From Pestalotiopsis fici W106-1 (lineage: Eukaryota > Ascomycota > Sordariomycetes > Amphisphaeriales > Sporocadaceae), in the NCBI RefSeq assembly GCF_000516985.1, contig NW_006917093.1:3410001-3474000 (forward strand): DNA of 64,000 nt. The letters run 5' to 3'. The translations under genes were made by a program, and so were the position numbers. Under the pieces are notes generated by a model that worked only from the letters and a program-made list of their open reading frames with translations, was not told where the DNA came from and did not search any database. Of this stretch, positions 34,790 to 46,837 are shown in pieces (the first letter of the stretch is position 1; every line of letters begins with the position of its first letter).

Positions 34790-37659
34790 TCAGGCCACAA
34801 GGTCCTCCTCGTGCCTCAACCCATAATACTCAGTGCCCTGGTTTGCCGTCGCCAATCTGGCGCACAAGCTCAGGAGAACCACGGTTTCCGTGGCGGCATA
34901 ATGGTTCAACGCGTCAAGTAATATCTGCAGGTGTCTACTAAAGTTGACTTCCCATTTCTTGATGATCTCAAAGAGATTGTTGATCCTGGCGTCCTCGTCG
35001 TGTAGCGTACTATTGGCTATGCTGTCATTATGACTGGATGACTTCTGCGATTTGACTTGTTGGAATCGCTTCCACTGCTCTTCGCTCATATTCGGCGGTC
35101 TAGTAGTGCCTGATAGATCTGGGTCTGCCTTTTCAAGTTCCCGGGCAAGCCAGTTGGTGTACGTGGCGAAGACGGTACAGGTTTGCATAAGTTTGGAGTG
35201 AATCTGTGACAACAGTCAGCATATATCTGGAAAAAAAAAAAAAAGCCATGGCACATGGCGGTTCATACTCTGATGAGCTTGCCATTAGTAAGCATGCATC
35301 CCTTGAGGCAAGTATTCAGAAAGTCAATGTGGTCCTGCATCAACTCGTCCACCGTGCGATCAGGCTGGCCAGAGCCATCGAGACTGCCATCCTTGGCTTT
35401 CAGTCTCGACATGAGGGATTGCCAGTTGGGCTCAATCACCTCGAGTGTGCAAAAATAGAGCAATTGTTGTACAAAGACAATCATGCGTGCTCGCAGGGTC
35501 CAGACACGACGTTTCCATATCTCCAGATTTCTCGATGAGGACTTGTGACACCAAGCAATGCCGCTATTATGGCTCTGCCATGTGACAGAGAGTTGAGACT
35601 CCAGATGACGCAGTGAAAGAAGGTATCTGAAAAGTGCCTGGTATCGCCATATCGTCTGCCGGCTAATGACCAGAGATATCGGGAACGGTACAGTATAATT
35701 GAGTTGAAGAGCAGTGAAGCCGTTGGCGTTCTTGTCGTTCTCAACAGGCTGGTTACTCAAGGGCTGAAGGGCCTCGCCTTGTTCCATTCCGGTGATGTTA
35801 ACGACCCTCTGCAACATTTTGATTAGGCTGACCTCATTCATTTCTATGTATACATCTTCTTTGAATGCGTCCATCGACACAATGGTACCCGGTTGGCGCA
35901 GGACAATGTCGAGGAGGGACTGTAGTTTGACCGTATTGACCGACTTTACGGGTTTTCGCAACTCGGATGCTCCTAGTTCTAGGAAGTAGGTAAAGTAATC
36001 TGATGGGTCGAGGAAGAAATAGTGCTTTAGAGACCGTAAACGGTCTGGGAGGGAGTGCGTTGTAAGCAGAAGCTTCATGAGTGATTCGTTTGCATAGGCA
36101 TAGGCGTTGTTGACATTATCCAGGAATCGGGGGTCGTCAAAGGTGAGCGGAAGGTCTTGAGCGACTTTACTAACGTCCACTCCACCACACTCGCGCACCA
36201 CATTGAGATACTTGCCGGCAAGAAGTACCTTGTCCTTGACGTCCAGGAGTTGTGGGGGAATGTCATGCTCCCGGAGTGTATACCTACGCTCCCAGTAGTC
36301 ATCGGTGTAATCCTTGTCTAGAATTTCGCGTTTGATGCTCTTTTGCTCCTTGATGAGAAACTCGGAGTGTGGATCGTTGATACCACCTCGATGGAGCCAC
36401 TCGTTCAACATAGCCATGTATGGCCGGGTGGCATCGCGCAGCAAGGAAGTGAGCAACGATCTGGCTGCCGGATCACCAGACATGGTCTCCAATCGTTTCG
36501 TAACCAAGCCAATCACGACGCCTCCTTTGCACACCTTCTTTCCGGTCATTCCTGGGACAATGTCGCCACCCTTTCGAAGATTCTCCAGGATCTGTCCTAT
36601 ATCATCTGGATCAGACTCTTCTTCGCTCTCTTCGTCCAACAAGGCATTGCGCTTCAAGAATTCATGGGCCAACGAGTAGAGTTGTGACATGATTTGACTC
36701 GTTGGTAGTGTGTGGATATTGAGTACATGCAATGTAAAAGTGTCATTGGTGAGAAATTGTGTTTCGAGCTGCGCAACCATGACAAGGTATTCTTGCAGGA
36801 GCTTCCGTATCGCTGCACAGAGAGCATGATTGACTGCACCAAACTCCTCTCGGCTTTGAACGTCCACGAAATACTCCAAAGCCGAGTACTGTGAGGCCAT
36901 TTTCAACATGCCCTGGGTCAGATCTTCCAGACTTGGATCCAGGCCGGGCAATATCTTGTAAGACGGTCCAGTGAGCTGGTCTCGTTCCTCGTTCGGCTTG
37001 TAGGCATAGGAGAAACGTATGTACTGCCCTTCGTAGCCCATGAAGACAAACAGCAGATCCTCGATGATGGCGGCCTCCTGAGCCTCCAAGGACATTTCGT
37101 GAAGAGGTTGCGGTTGCAAGGCGGCGGGCATATCCGAAGCCAAGGGTGGATTCAATATACGGTTTGCTAGGGGCGCCGATGTGTGTGGCGCCAACGAAGC
37201 AACGGGATCCCATGGTTTTGAGGGAGACTCAAACGAGGCCTCTTTCTGCTTGCCCTCGGCCGTCCGGGGCCGGACAGACTCTTTCGGCCTCCATTTGTCT
37301 TGGGGCCCGCTATCCTTTGCAACACGCCGCTCGGGGCTCTTTGTGCGTGCTATCAGCTTCTCCCTGGTCGTCACCGTCACCTTTTCAGTTCTACGCTCGT
37401 CGGTTGTAGTGGCAGCCCTGCTCCGCGACCGCGAGGTTCCTGAAGCACTTCGCTTGTGCGCCGTTTGCGCCGTACTCGTGGCATTACTACTGTATCCGGA
37501 CTGAGGCGAGTCGATGCTTCGTGAGCCGTGGAATTCCCCCTTGTTGTTGAAGCTGTGCCCAGATGTCATGCGGGGCTTGGAACCGGCAGCAGCGTCCGTA
37601 GCATTATCGGCGGTCCCATTGGTGCGTCTCTCTGTGTTGTTAAAGAGCCTGGACGACAT
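34790..37659 (-). CDS. Gamma-tubulin complex component 2 (GCP2/Spc97 family), 934 aa
   Basis: Subunit of the gamma-tubulin small complex that nucleates microtubules at spindle pole bodies. Exons in coding order are 37659-35269 and 35203-34790; the junction is phase 0. The N-terminal 190 residues are Ser/Thr/Arg-rich and disordered (MSSRLFNN start). The GCP N-terminal (GRIP1) region begins near SLEAQEAAIIEDLLFVFMGYEGQYIRF and includes CKGGVVIGLVTKRLETMSGD and SLLRDATRPYMAMLNEWLHRGGINDPHSEF, a string characteristic of GCP2. The C-terminal gamma-tubulin-binding half runs from LLTTHSLPDRLRSLKHYFFLDPSDYF to the end, with QLNYTVPFPISLVISRQTIWRYQ and FLNTCLKGCMLTNGKLIR. Length is in the family range. 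Divergent from the proteasome gene across about 700 bp. Confidence 0.95.
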
Positions 37660-38365
37660 GGCGATGGTGCGGCGACATTGGAAATGTGTCTAGCCGGGGC
37701 GAGATGAGCTGTCGTCGCGCCGGAAGCATAAGAGTTGGCCGAGTTGTTATTTTCTTGTTTTGTCGCTCTTTTTTTCTTCTTTGCCAGCAATTGGGCCGCA
37801 AACCAGTCGCAAATGCACCTGCATGTGAGGCGCGTCGAAGTGGGTGGGTGAGTCGCGTCTTGGTCTGAAGGGGGGTCGGCCCCCCCAAGATGGCGCTGAA
37901 AGCAATCAAAGTTTAGGTATCGTAGCTGCCCATGTCAATTCTCAAGCCCGCTAGAACTTCGGTGGTGTTAGCGCATGACGGCCCTGAGGCAGTCAAGACC
38001 TGTCCCAGCTCTGGATTACGTAGTAGTACTTGTTACTTACTTGGGTACCTAACCCGTAAGCTTGGCGGGCAATCAATGGTCCATGCTCCAATCAGTGCTC
38101 CAGGTGCCTGACAACGCCGCAACGAAGAGCTTCGTCAACGCTGCAGCAGCCTTGAGCTTGTGGTAGTAGTTGTACGTACCATCATAGGTAGCTCCCCCAA
38201 AACATCCAGCCTTCAGCCTTCCAGTCATTCAACTCTTGGGGACGAGAACAAACACAATCACAACCCAAACACACACACACGCTCACGTTTCTCAGCTTCT
38301 TTCTCAATCTTCATAACACAAAGTCAACTACTCGAGAGTTACATACTCTTCACAACACCGCAAAG
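37660..38365. promoter_or_regulatory. Shared divergent promoter region of GCP2 and PUP2
   Basis: A 706-bp head-to-head spacer. It contains pyrimidine-rich and CA-rich stretches (near 38250-38290) next to the PUP2 start. I looked for the Rpn4 PACE box (GGTGGCAAA) typical of yeast proteasome genes and did not see it. No gene is supported. Confidence 0.5.
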
Positions 38366-39337
38366 ATGTTTATGGCAAGATCGGAATATGGTACGTTGCC
38401 CGCCCGCCTCACTGGCAAGCTACAAGACAGTAGTAGTATGTTATGTGTATAGGTGGCTAACCACACAAGACAAACAGATCGGGGTATCAAGTACGTTCGC
38501 ATGATTTCCGGACCACCTGGCCTCTGCCGTCCGAGATGATATATAACTGACCGAACCCTTGCAGCACCTTCTCCCCCGAAGGCCGTCTCTTCCAGGTCGA
38601 ATACAGTCTCGAGGCCATCAAGCTGGGCTCGACAGCCATCGGCGTCGCCACGTCCGAGGGTGTCGTGCTGGGCGTTGAGAAGCGCGTGACGTCGACGCTG
38701 CTGGAGACGTCGTCGGTCGAAAAGATTGTCGAGATTGACCGCCACATTGGCTGCGCCATGTCGGGCCTGCAGGCCGACGCCCGCAGCATGGTTGAGCACG
38801 CCCGCGTCGAGTCCCAGTCCCACGCCTTCAACTTCAACGAGCCCCTGCGCGTCGAGAGCTGTACCCAGGCCATTTGCGACCTGGCCCTCCGCTTTGGCGA
38901 GAGTGCCGACGGCGAGGAGAGCATCATGAGTCGGCCCTTTGGTGTCGCCCTGCTCATTGCCGGCTACGACGAGGACGGTCCCCAGCTCTACCACGCCGAG
39001 CCCAGCGGTACCTTTTACCGGTACGACGCAAAGGCCATTGGCAGTGGAAGCGAGGGTGCCCAAGCAGAGTTGCAGAACGAGTACCACAAGGTGAGTAGCA
39101 GCCGACTATACTGCGCCGTGGCCCTTTTGTCCTGGAGCAGCATGACTAATCAAATAACCATAGTCCCTCACCATCACAGACGCCGAGACGCTGGTTCTCA
39201 AGACGTTGAAGCAAGTCATGGAGGAGAAGCTAGACTCGAAGAACGTCCAGCTGGCAAGCGTGACAAAGGAAAAGGGATTCAGAATATACACAGATGAGGA
39301 GATGGCCGCCGTGGTCGAGAGGCTTCCTGCAAACTGA
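38366..39337 (+). CDS. PUP2: 20S proteasome subunit alpha type 5, 4 exons, 245 aa
   Basis: Non-catalytic alpha-ring subunit of the 20S core. Exons are 38366-38390, 38478-38490, 38565-39090 and 39164-39337. Splicing yields [39 protein letters not shown], where the alpha-subunit signature ([20 protein letters not shown]) is built from three exons, one only 13 nt long. Further family strings are [68 protein letters not shown] and [12 protein letters not shown]. The end [21 protein letters not shown] suits alpha-5. Length is normal. A second in-frame ATG lies two codons downstream; the first is preferred. Shares a divergent promoter with GCP2. Confidence 0.95.
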
Positions 39338-39930
39338 TCTACTGGAGGAGGTGCATTATCATTTTCATGCCCTTGGTGTACAGGCAAGCTGGCGGGTACA
39401 CCGGACGATAGAGCCACGACATAAAAATGTAAAGACCTTTTGATGCCAACTTTTGCTGGTTCAGTAAGCACGAGCCTTCATGGCTAAGAAGTCGCCAACA
39501 TGATGCTTGAGGAGGAGCGAAACCGTTACAGTAGGTGGGCTAGACGTCACACCGGGCTTCTCATGGTGGTTATCAATCATGAGTTGACTTTTGTTGTTCA
39601 ATTTTCAATCAGCGCCAACTTGCATATTGGTTCTACACACAGGTGAATTAATTTCATGTTGGTTATATTAAATTGCAAAATGATAACACCCCGCTCAGCT
39701 CGTCCAGATCGTCTTGTTTTGAATGGACGCGCAGCTATACATGCTTTTGTATGCACAATAAATGCGCAAGTGACGAGGGGGAGGGGGCGGAAAAATTAAG
39801 AGCAAACTCCAGTTCAGACATCACGGGAAATCTTGCGCCCATCTGCCACGTTGCCAAAAATATCAACCACCAAACTGTCTGGCCCGAGTCCCTACTGAGA
39901 TATCTTGTCAAGTTGTTTCCTATCAATGGT
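39338..39930. other. Intergenic spacer between PUP2 and the convergent zinc-cluster gene
   Basis: About 590 bp carrying two convergent 3' ends. A 361-codon plus-strand frame starting at 39673 continues into the antisense of the zinc-cluster exons and is a shadow. Nothing else was seen. Confidence 0.55.
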
Positions 39931-42900
39931 TTACTCGTCCTTCTCCGCACTATCCAAATCGAGTTTTTCGAGGTCTTCCTGGACGCCGAGGAGTCCCATG
40001 GCATAATTTGCCTTGTCCTCCTTGGCCACAACCCACGTCTTCTCGTCACCAATCTCCTGTATCCGCTTGACCAATCTGCGAGGGGAGTGGGCGCGTCTCT
40101 TCTCGCCAGGGTTCGTCAGGCCTGGCATTTGTGCCTCTATATCAAATGTGCGCGCCCATGGCGGGCCCCGACCATTGGCGGCTGCTCGCCACCATGCGTT
40201 CTCCAGACCATTGGAAATCTCGCGCCCAGACTCCCAGCCGGTGAGACGGGTGATATCGTTGAGGTAGCGGATCAGCCATACACGCTGCTCGGTAGATTGA
40301 TACTGTCGTGGTACGTCAGCAGGGATGAACTTTCAATGCAAGACTTTTGGAAAGCTCGGGGATTTATCAATGAGAGACAAGAAGCATTCGATATGAAGCA
40401 AGGGTGGAAACTATCGGGACATGGGAGAAAAAAAGACACTTACCTGGATACCAGCAACAAACAAGCAGAATGCACTTTCGATGAATGCCGCACTCACGAG
40501 TGTACTAACCTCGCTCAAGGCACCTACGTTCTCTTCCAGACCATGAGCGATTTGGGCAATTTTCAAGGCATAGCCCATGGTCTGTTGTGCGCTCATCGGC
40601 CCAGCCATCATGGCGACCGGCGGCATCTGCGGATGGGACCTGTGCAGGATGATCATTCCCATGTAATAGTTCATCCAAATGCCCGCTATGCTATACGTGC
40701 GGTAGCGAAGGGCCGGGCCAAACGGCGACATGGACATTGGGTGCAAGTCCGGTTCTAGCGGTTCAAATTCGGGGCCAAGATGGTTGCGGAATGCCTCGAA
40801 TGCCCCCTGGATGCCCGCCCAGTCCTGATGGGCACTGGCAGTAAGCTGGTCGAGGTCCTGTTCCTCCGGGTTGGACCCGGGAGAGTTTGGATCGTCCCGC
40901 GGGGGACTGAAGCCCATTGGATGTTGAACCTTTTCAGAGGCCGGCATCATGCCCGGAAAAGTGCCAGGAGGCGCACCCGTCGGGCCAAATGTGCCTCTAG
41001 CCTTGAAGAAGCGTCGTTTGCGACTGAGGTCACGAGACTGGTATTCCGTCAAACGGCCCATCACCAGTATCAGGTGATCGTAAGTTCCATAGCTATAAGT
41101 TTCATGTCAATAAGAGATCCATCAGACAAGGAGATACATATATATGCCTTACATGGCATCAGAACGGCCCATGGGGGCTCTCGGTGGACATTGAGTCCAA
41201 AGATCGTAGTTCATGCTGATTTTCTTGTCAGTAACCGGGTTCAAAAGATTTTTGCACGAGACTGCAGGTACTGACAATAATCTGGTTCCTCCCAAGACGC
41301 TCTGGTAGACATCCATCTTGCAGTACCACCAGTACAGGTCGCTCAGGGTTTCGTAATGATCAAGGTCTCTCTCTGTGAGCTTGCCAGGGCTTCTGGGGTA
41401 TCTGCTGTGCTCTTCCGGCACAAAACCAAATGTATCTGCGTCCAGGTTTGACCCAGTAATGGCGTTGAGCAGCGGCACATCGATGAGGTCCCAGTCGTGA
41501 TAGAGCGGATCCACCTCGCCCTGCAAAGGGTCCGGTTGTTGGTCAAAGACATGGTCAAAAACGCCAAAGGTGCTGAATGGGCCCACGTCATCTCCAAGCC
41601 GTGTCTGCTGTAGTCTGGACTCCATAGCTAGCACTTTCTTCTTACGGAGTCGCCGTTTGATGTCCATGACTTTTCTGCTCATGTCCGGAAATGGGATATC
41701 CTTGATGATCCAACGACCACCGAGAAGATGCTTGCACCACTTGCCGTGATCTGAGCTCCATACCTCGTAGAATGCTAGTATAAGGATGGCTGCTAGGTTG
41801 GCCGATTGAGTCTTTTTTGAAACGAGGCCCACGTTACGAGCGATACGTCGTAGTGATAGATGGTAATGCTTGAGTGAGGCAGTAGGAGGCACGAGCTTCA
41901 ACTTGGCAATCTGAAGACTCCCAATGGCTAGTATGGCCTGGAGTAGCGCTGGGTGTGTCAAAGACAAGACAGGCAGTGTATCTAGGGGACAGGTTAGAAC
42001 ACGAAATGTTCTCGTCGAAAGCTAATTTTCTCAAGACTTACATGTCCATATGTGTTGCCGTGTCTTGACTGGAGAACCTTGAAGGTATGTAGTCCCATCG
42101 AAGGGATATCTCTCGTACATTGATATGGCGGGTCCAGTCACGTTGACGAAATGCCAGAAGACGGCAGCGATCTGCTTATCGTTCAGAGGAGAATTAGCTG
42201 GCGATGGCTCGTAAGTTGCCAGAACGTGTTCCGCATGAACTGCAAATGTTCTTGGTTGAAATCCGGAAGAGTCGTAGCGGTCGTTCAGTCTCTGAGACAC
42301 GATCGAGTTGAGTTGGATCTGACGCGTTTGGACAATCATGTCCTCGTCATCGGAATCTTCCATGTCGGTCTCATATTCGTACTCTTCCGCCTCCTTGTCC
42401 GCCCAAACGTCCTCTACAGGTTCCTGTGACATGTGTCCATCATGGGCGAGGAAGTCGTGGACAGGTTCCAGTGGAGCACCCTGTGTCTGTGAGGGCGCGA
42501 CATGTTGCGGATTTTGGATAATGAAACCATCATTAGTTGGCTGATATTGCTGCAAGAGGAAGTGTGGTTCTGCAGGCGGCAAGTTGGGGAATGGCGGCTG
42601 TATCGTCGCAGGAGGTGGTTGTTGTTGCTGCTGCTGCTGCTCTTGTCTCCATTGGACTGAGTGAAACGGACCACTTGTTTTTGGAGTGAAGAACTGATAT
42701 CCCGAGCCTGTAGGTAGTTGTGATCCGTTGAGACCCGCAGCCGGATTCAACGGATTCAAGGGCAGCGGGGCGCCCGGAGGAAACTGACTTGGGTATGCTG
42801 AACTGAATTGTGGTATGATTCCTGGATAATATGCAGGAGATGGAGGTTTCGGAGCAATAATCTGCAGAGACTGAGACGAAGACTTTTGTTGCGCTGCTTG

Positions 42901-43315
42901 CTGCTCTCTTATAAGAGCTTCGGGGGATGGCTGAGGGTAGGCGAGAGGTCCAAACGAGCCAAAAGCGCCAAGAGGATCTTTGAATATCACACGCTGGTTA
43001 TACCCCTCGCAGTGCCTCTTTGATTTTATGCAATTGGCACAGGTAGGCCTCGCCTCATCACACTTGATTCGCCGCTTTCGACAAGCTGATACATAAAGAA
43101 GGTTAGACGTCTAGTCGGAGTATAAGGAGTGACAGCACGATCATGAAAAAGTATTTCTACGTACTCAAACAGCCCGTCTTTGTTCTCTTCTTGGCTTTGG
43201 CTTTGGTCGCCGCTGGGTCGTCATTGGCCTTGTCGTTATTTGGTGGGTTGTCTTCCGGTGGATTGTTGGAGGACGATGGGCCTTGTGGTGGTGATGGGGA
43301 GTCTGAGGAGTCCAT
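39931..43315 (-). CDS. Zn2Cys6 transcription factor with fungal-specific regulatory region, 6 exons, 994 aa
   Basis: Nuclear DNA-binding regulator; target pathway unknown. Exons in coding order: 43315-43165, 43085-42042, 41981-41276, 41215-41153, 41092-40444, 40302-39931. All phases close. The zinc cluster GCLTCRKRRIKC..CANC..HC has C49, C52, C59, C66, C69 and C76, preceded by a Lys/Arg stretch (AKAKKRTKTG); intron 1 splits the codon before C52. Next come a Pro/Gln-rich region with a poly-Gln run (~160), an acidic patch (YEYETDMEDSDDEDM), and a fungal TF-like helical region with IWTYTLPVLSLTHPALLQAILAIGS, WWYCKMDVYQSVLGGTRLF, QCPPRAPMGRSDAIYGTYDHL and QYQSTEQRVWLIRYLNDITRLTGW. Intron 3 (41216-41275, 60 nt, GTCAGT donor) lies in frame. 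I chose splicing because it restores the usual spacing between GGTRLF and the CPPRAP block. A stretch of CCG/CTG triplets precedes the ATG. Confidence 0.9.
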
Positions 43316-44260
43316 CCTTCAGATATACCGAGGGCAGCTTCGTGCTGCTGCTGCCGCCGCCGCCGCCTAGCCAAAGAATTCAGACCTCACCAATGTCGTC
43401 CCGTTCAGCCGCCCTGGCCAAAGGCTTATTGCAGTTTCGGGACTTGCCAAGCCCACGTACAAGCGCACCAGGAGGGTGGGCTCTGTTGAGATGGGGAAAA
43501 CTTCAACAACCTCGCTTACTGTTGGCAAATTGCTGAGGTCAGTGTAGCCACGACGCTCCCCGAGGACGGTTCAGAGCAGTGGACTGACAGACAGCGGTGT
43601 TGCGCTGCGCGCCCAGGTAAGCGCAGCGAGGCGAGACAGTGAAATAATCTCCGTGGTCGTACTATTGTACAGCTCTGGAGAGACACGACTGTTGGGTAGA
43701 AGACCGAAAAGAACAGGCAGAGCAAGATATCTGCACCCACTTGCTAGTATATTGGGTTGTCCCCCGTGTCCTTTGAAACAAATGGGTGTTACTTGACTGT
43801 GCGGAACTCCCCTCCAGCTTTCCGCTATCCGACAAGACAAGAAAGGGTAGGCCTGAGCAAGACGGCGGCTTTGCTGGGTGGTAGTATTCAAGATGTCATG
43901 TACGGCAGATAGGCGGTAGTCAAGGTAGTAGGAATGTGTGTATCTTTAGATTTCATGCAGACCGAGGGCATGGAGGTCTGAAAGATACGGCCGGATGTCC
44001 CTGGCAATGGAGCCGGGGATACGAACCCATGAAGGATTAGTCTGCTGGGCAGTTCACGGTGGGGCTTACCCAAGTCGGCAATGCGCGTAGAATTATTGCC
44101 TGTCAGGTATTGTGCCTAGGTAAATAATATAGGCATGTGTGAGTGTGTGTATGTATGAATGTTAGGATTCCGGAACGCCGGGATCAGAGAGTGCTTCAAG
44201 TGGGGAGGGAGGGAGATGGACAAGAGACGATGCTCTTGTGTCGATGCCTTCAAGGTGTAG

Positions 44261-44280
44261 TAGGTAGGTAGGTAGGTAGG
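44261..44280. repeat. (TAGG)5 repeat
   Basis: Five perfect TAGG units in intergenic DNA. The tetranucleotide TAGG/CCTA is common in the spacers of this window. Confidence 0.9.
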
Positions 44281-46310
44281 CAAGACCGACGACTATACTG
44301 TTAGGATTTTGGTGTGAACCAAGAACGTTGAACCTCGTGGCAATTGGCGACAGAGAGGTCAGTCTAGGCTCAGCTAGGGCTGTTTCTAATGTTTTTCTTT
44401 TCTTTAATGTTTAAAAAAGGCCGATGAATGCACTGATGGATGGGAACTGCGATCACAACGGGCGGGCAGCAAGAATCCGGCAAGAGGAATCCGGATCGCC
44501 GCCGAAGGAAGTTTGGACCATAAACGGCTTGTTACTTTAGTGGCCGCCATGGATACATCCAACCACTTGGATCTGGCTACGGCATCAGCAAGGCATAGAT
44601 GAAGGGCATTCCAGAGGATTCGTCCGTCCCTGATGATGCTCTTCCAACCAAGCTGCGAATACTCATGTTGGAGAAGCCACAGGGGGTTAAGGTTTGTCAG
44701 CGGGCCCAGGGGTTCGGCATCAGTTTTCAGCTTGCAAGTCAATCAATAGTATGTAAAAAAGTGAGTCATGTATATATACATTATCCACCTACTGCCCATT
44801 CTCGGTAACTTGTACACTACCTTTATTTCTCTTGCACTCTTTTTCGGGCACATGCATTCCAGAGTCATCACATTCGTACTGAACACTAGACGGGTACATG
44901 AAAAGAAACACGTTTGGTCTAGCTAGTAGCCATCAATCCCTCCCCAATTCACAGGTCGGCCACACACTGCTTTTGACGACTTATCGTACTATATAGAGTT
45001 AAGCTATCTTGCCTAGGCAGTATTGGTGCGTGGTCTGGGCTACTAGTTTGAACCATGCACGCATGCATCGGAAGCCTCTACACTACAGTAGGTACGCCGG
45101 CTCTACAATTACCGGCGCTTGTTGGATTCCTGTGATCCAGTAGCATGGCATGGCGTATATGACCTCAAGTGTTTGTTCTTGTGCTTTTAGCTTGCACTCC
45201 TCGTAAATGCCTGCTTCCAGTAAGGGAAGGGGTAAGTAAAAGAGCGGTCGCATGATCTTTGAGCAGACATCCAAGTCAATTCAACCTCCTTGATTATCTC
45301 GTTGCACAAAGTGGATTGCTCGTTGCTTCAGATGGGGTACCTGTCCGACTGAATCTCGAACTCTTGTTGGCCACCGGCAAATGTGTCGCCAGCGTGCAGG
45401 ACCCGGAACCCATAACGCAGGTGATGGATGTACTTGAGCCAGACTGAGCGCTGCAAATGGGCATTGTACATATACGGTAGCATCTGATGGACAATAAATG
45501 CGTGCATCAAAATAGTAGCTGCAAACTCTCCACCCCTGTGCATTCGAGCTGAGAAATTGCTGATTTGATGCCTCGAAGGATCCGGGGCCTAGTATATCCG
45601 TGGATAGTTTCCGTAAGCTGAGGGATCTTATCATGGTTCTTAATATAAATCTCGAAGTAGGCAAGGGATCAATATGCACCAAAGGTTATGGACGTGTAAT
45701 AAACCAGTCACCATACTCTTGAAAAACATCTCACTCTAGCAATTGCCATTTCCAGAACGGTGCACAATGACGACGAGACATTCATACAACCCGCCACCCA
45801 TGCACATTACATTGTTGTAGGACATCTCCGGCAGCACAACAGATCTGAAGTGGGACCTGAGAGTGGATTGGGGTGCTTATAGACACATGCATACAGCTGG
45901 GAAATGTAAATCTCTTATATTTATTTTACTCTTGATGAGCTCTCTACAAAGAGTCAATAGTCCAATTTCTCAATCAGTAGCATCAGGCAACTTGCGATTG
46001 CGAAAGCAGCAGCAGCAGCAGCGGCGATATTTTCACCACAATCTCGCCCTCCCCAAGCGGCCAATATAGGTACACACTAATACCTCACCATGTTTCGTCA
46101 TACTCAAGACCTTGTGTTCACAGCTACTGGTCCCGACCATTGTTAGCCCACTCTTATCGTGTCTTGACTAGACGTTCGGCCCCGACTGCTCTGCACAATA
46201 CAAATGTACATCAGAATCTGGTCGGGTGGGAGTTGATAAGTAATGTCTTACCCAGTGGCCAGCTGCGTTGAAGCTGCTACAAATCGGCTGCCCGTAGCCC
46301 CCATGGCGTT

Positions 46311-46339
46311 TTCTTCTTCTTCTTCTTCTTCTTCTTCTT
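46311..46339. repeat. (TTC)n triplet repeat
   Basis: About nine TTC units in the spacer upstream of RRP8. A purine/pyrimidine mirror tract of this kind can form triplex DNA. Confidence 0.85.
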
Positions 46340-46837
46340 TATCTGTCTGCTTGGGCGGTCCAAGATGCCCTTCAATTTCAGTTAGATGCAGGAGGTGATC
46401 TGTCGGTCAATTCAAGAAACATGCAAAATACCGTATGCGAATCTTGTCTCTATATGTTTGCCTCATGGGATTGTTGGGCGGCTTTACTTAGAGGACGACT
46501 TACACTTGAATAGGTAGATTATTATTATATATGGCGATGGAGGGGCAACATGAAAGGGTACCTGGAACCGACCCCACATTTGCACCCGCCTCAGAGCTGC
46601 ATCCCAGCACCGGTTTCCTCGAAAGCCCCACTAAAAAATTGAAAAACTGCCAGTGGTCGAATCTCATTCTCACAAGATCTTCTGGTGAATTGCAACATCA
46701 CTCACATTTTCCTTATAAAACATACAGTCGACATAGTCGTGCTGTGAGAAATAACCCCTTCTCAATCGCTGGGAGTTTTCTTATCTATCTCAGCAATACC
46801 ATCTCTGTCTATTATCAGAACATAGAAAAAGGGAATC

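Larger units (their letters stand above)
43316..46837. other. 3.5-kb intergenic region between the zinc-cluster gene and RRP8
   Basis: Head-to-head spacer without a convincing gene. It contains a (TAGG)5 repeat, a (TTC)n repeat, and a minus-strand patch near 45281-45682 where two overlapping frames look weakly protein-like but lack a start, splice logic or family match. A tRNA-like T-arm near 44010-44030 was considered and rejected. Confidence 0.5.

Noticed and set aside
39673..40758. 361-codon plus-strand open frame
   Set aside because: It lies antisense to exons 5 and 6 of the Zn2Cys6 gene, whose protein is clearly family-like. The plus-strand product has no recognisable motif.
43990..44080. 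tRNA-like segment on the minus strand (GGGTTCGTATCC near 44018)
   Set aside because: The T-loop lacks the conserved A58, the T-stem does not pair well, and no acceptor or D-stem could be folded around it.
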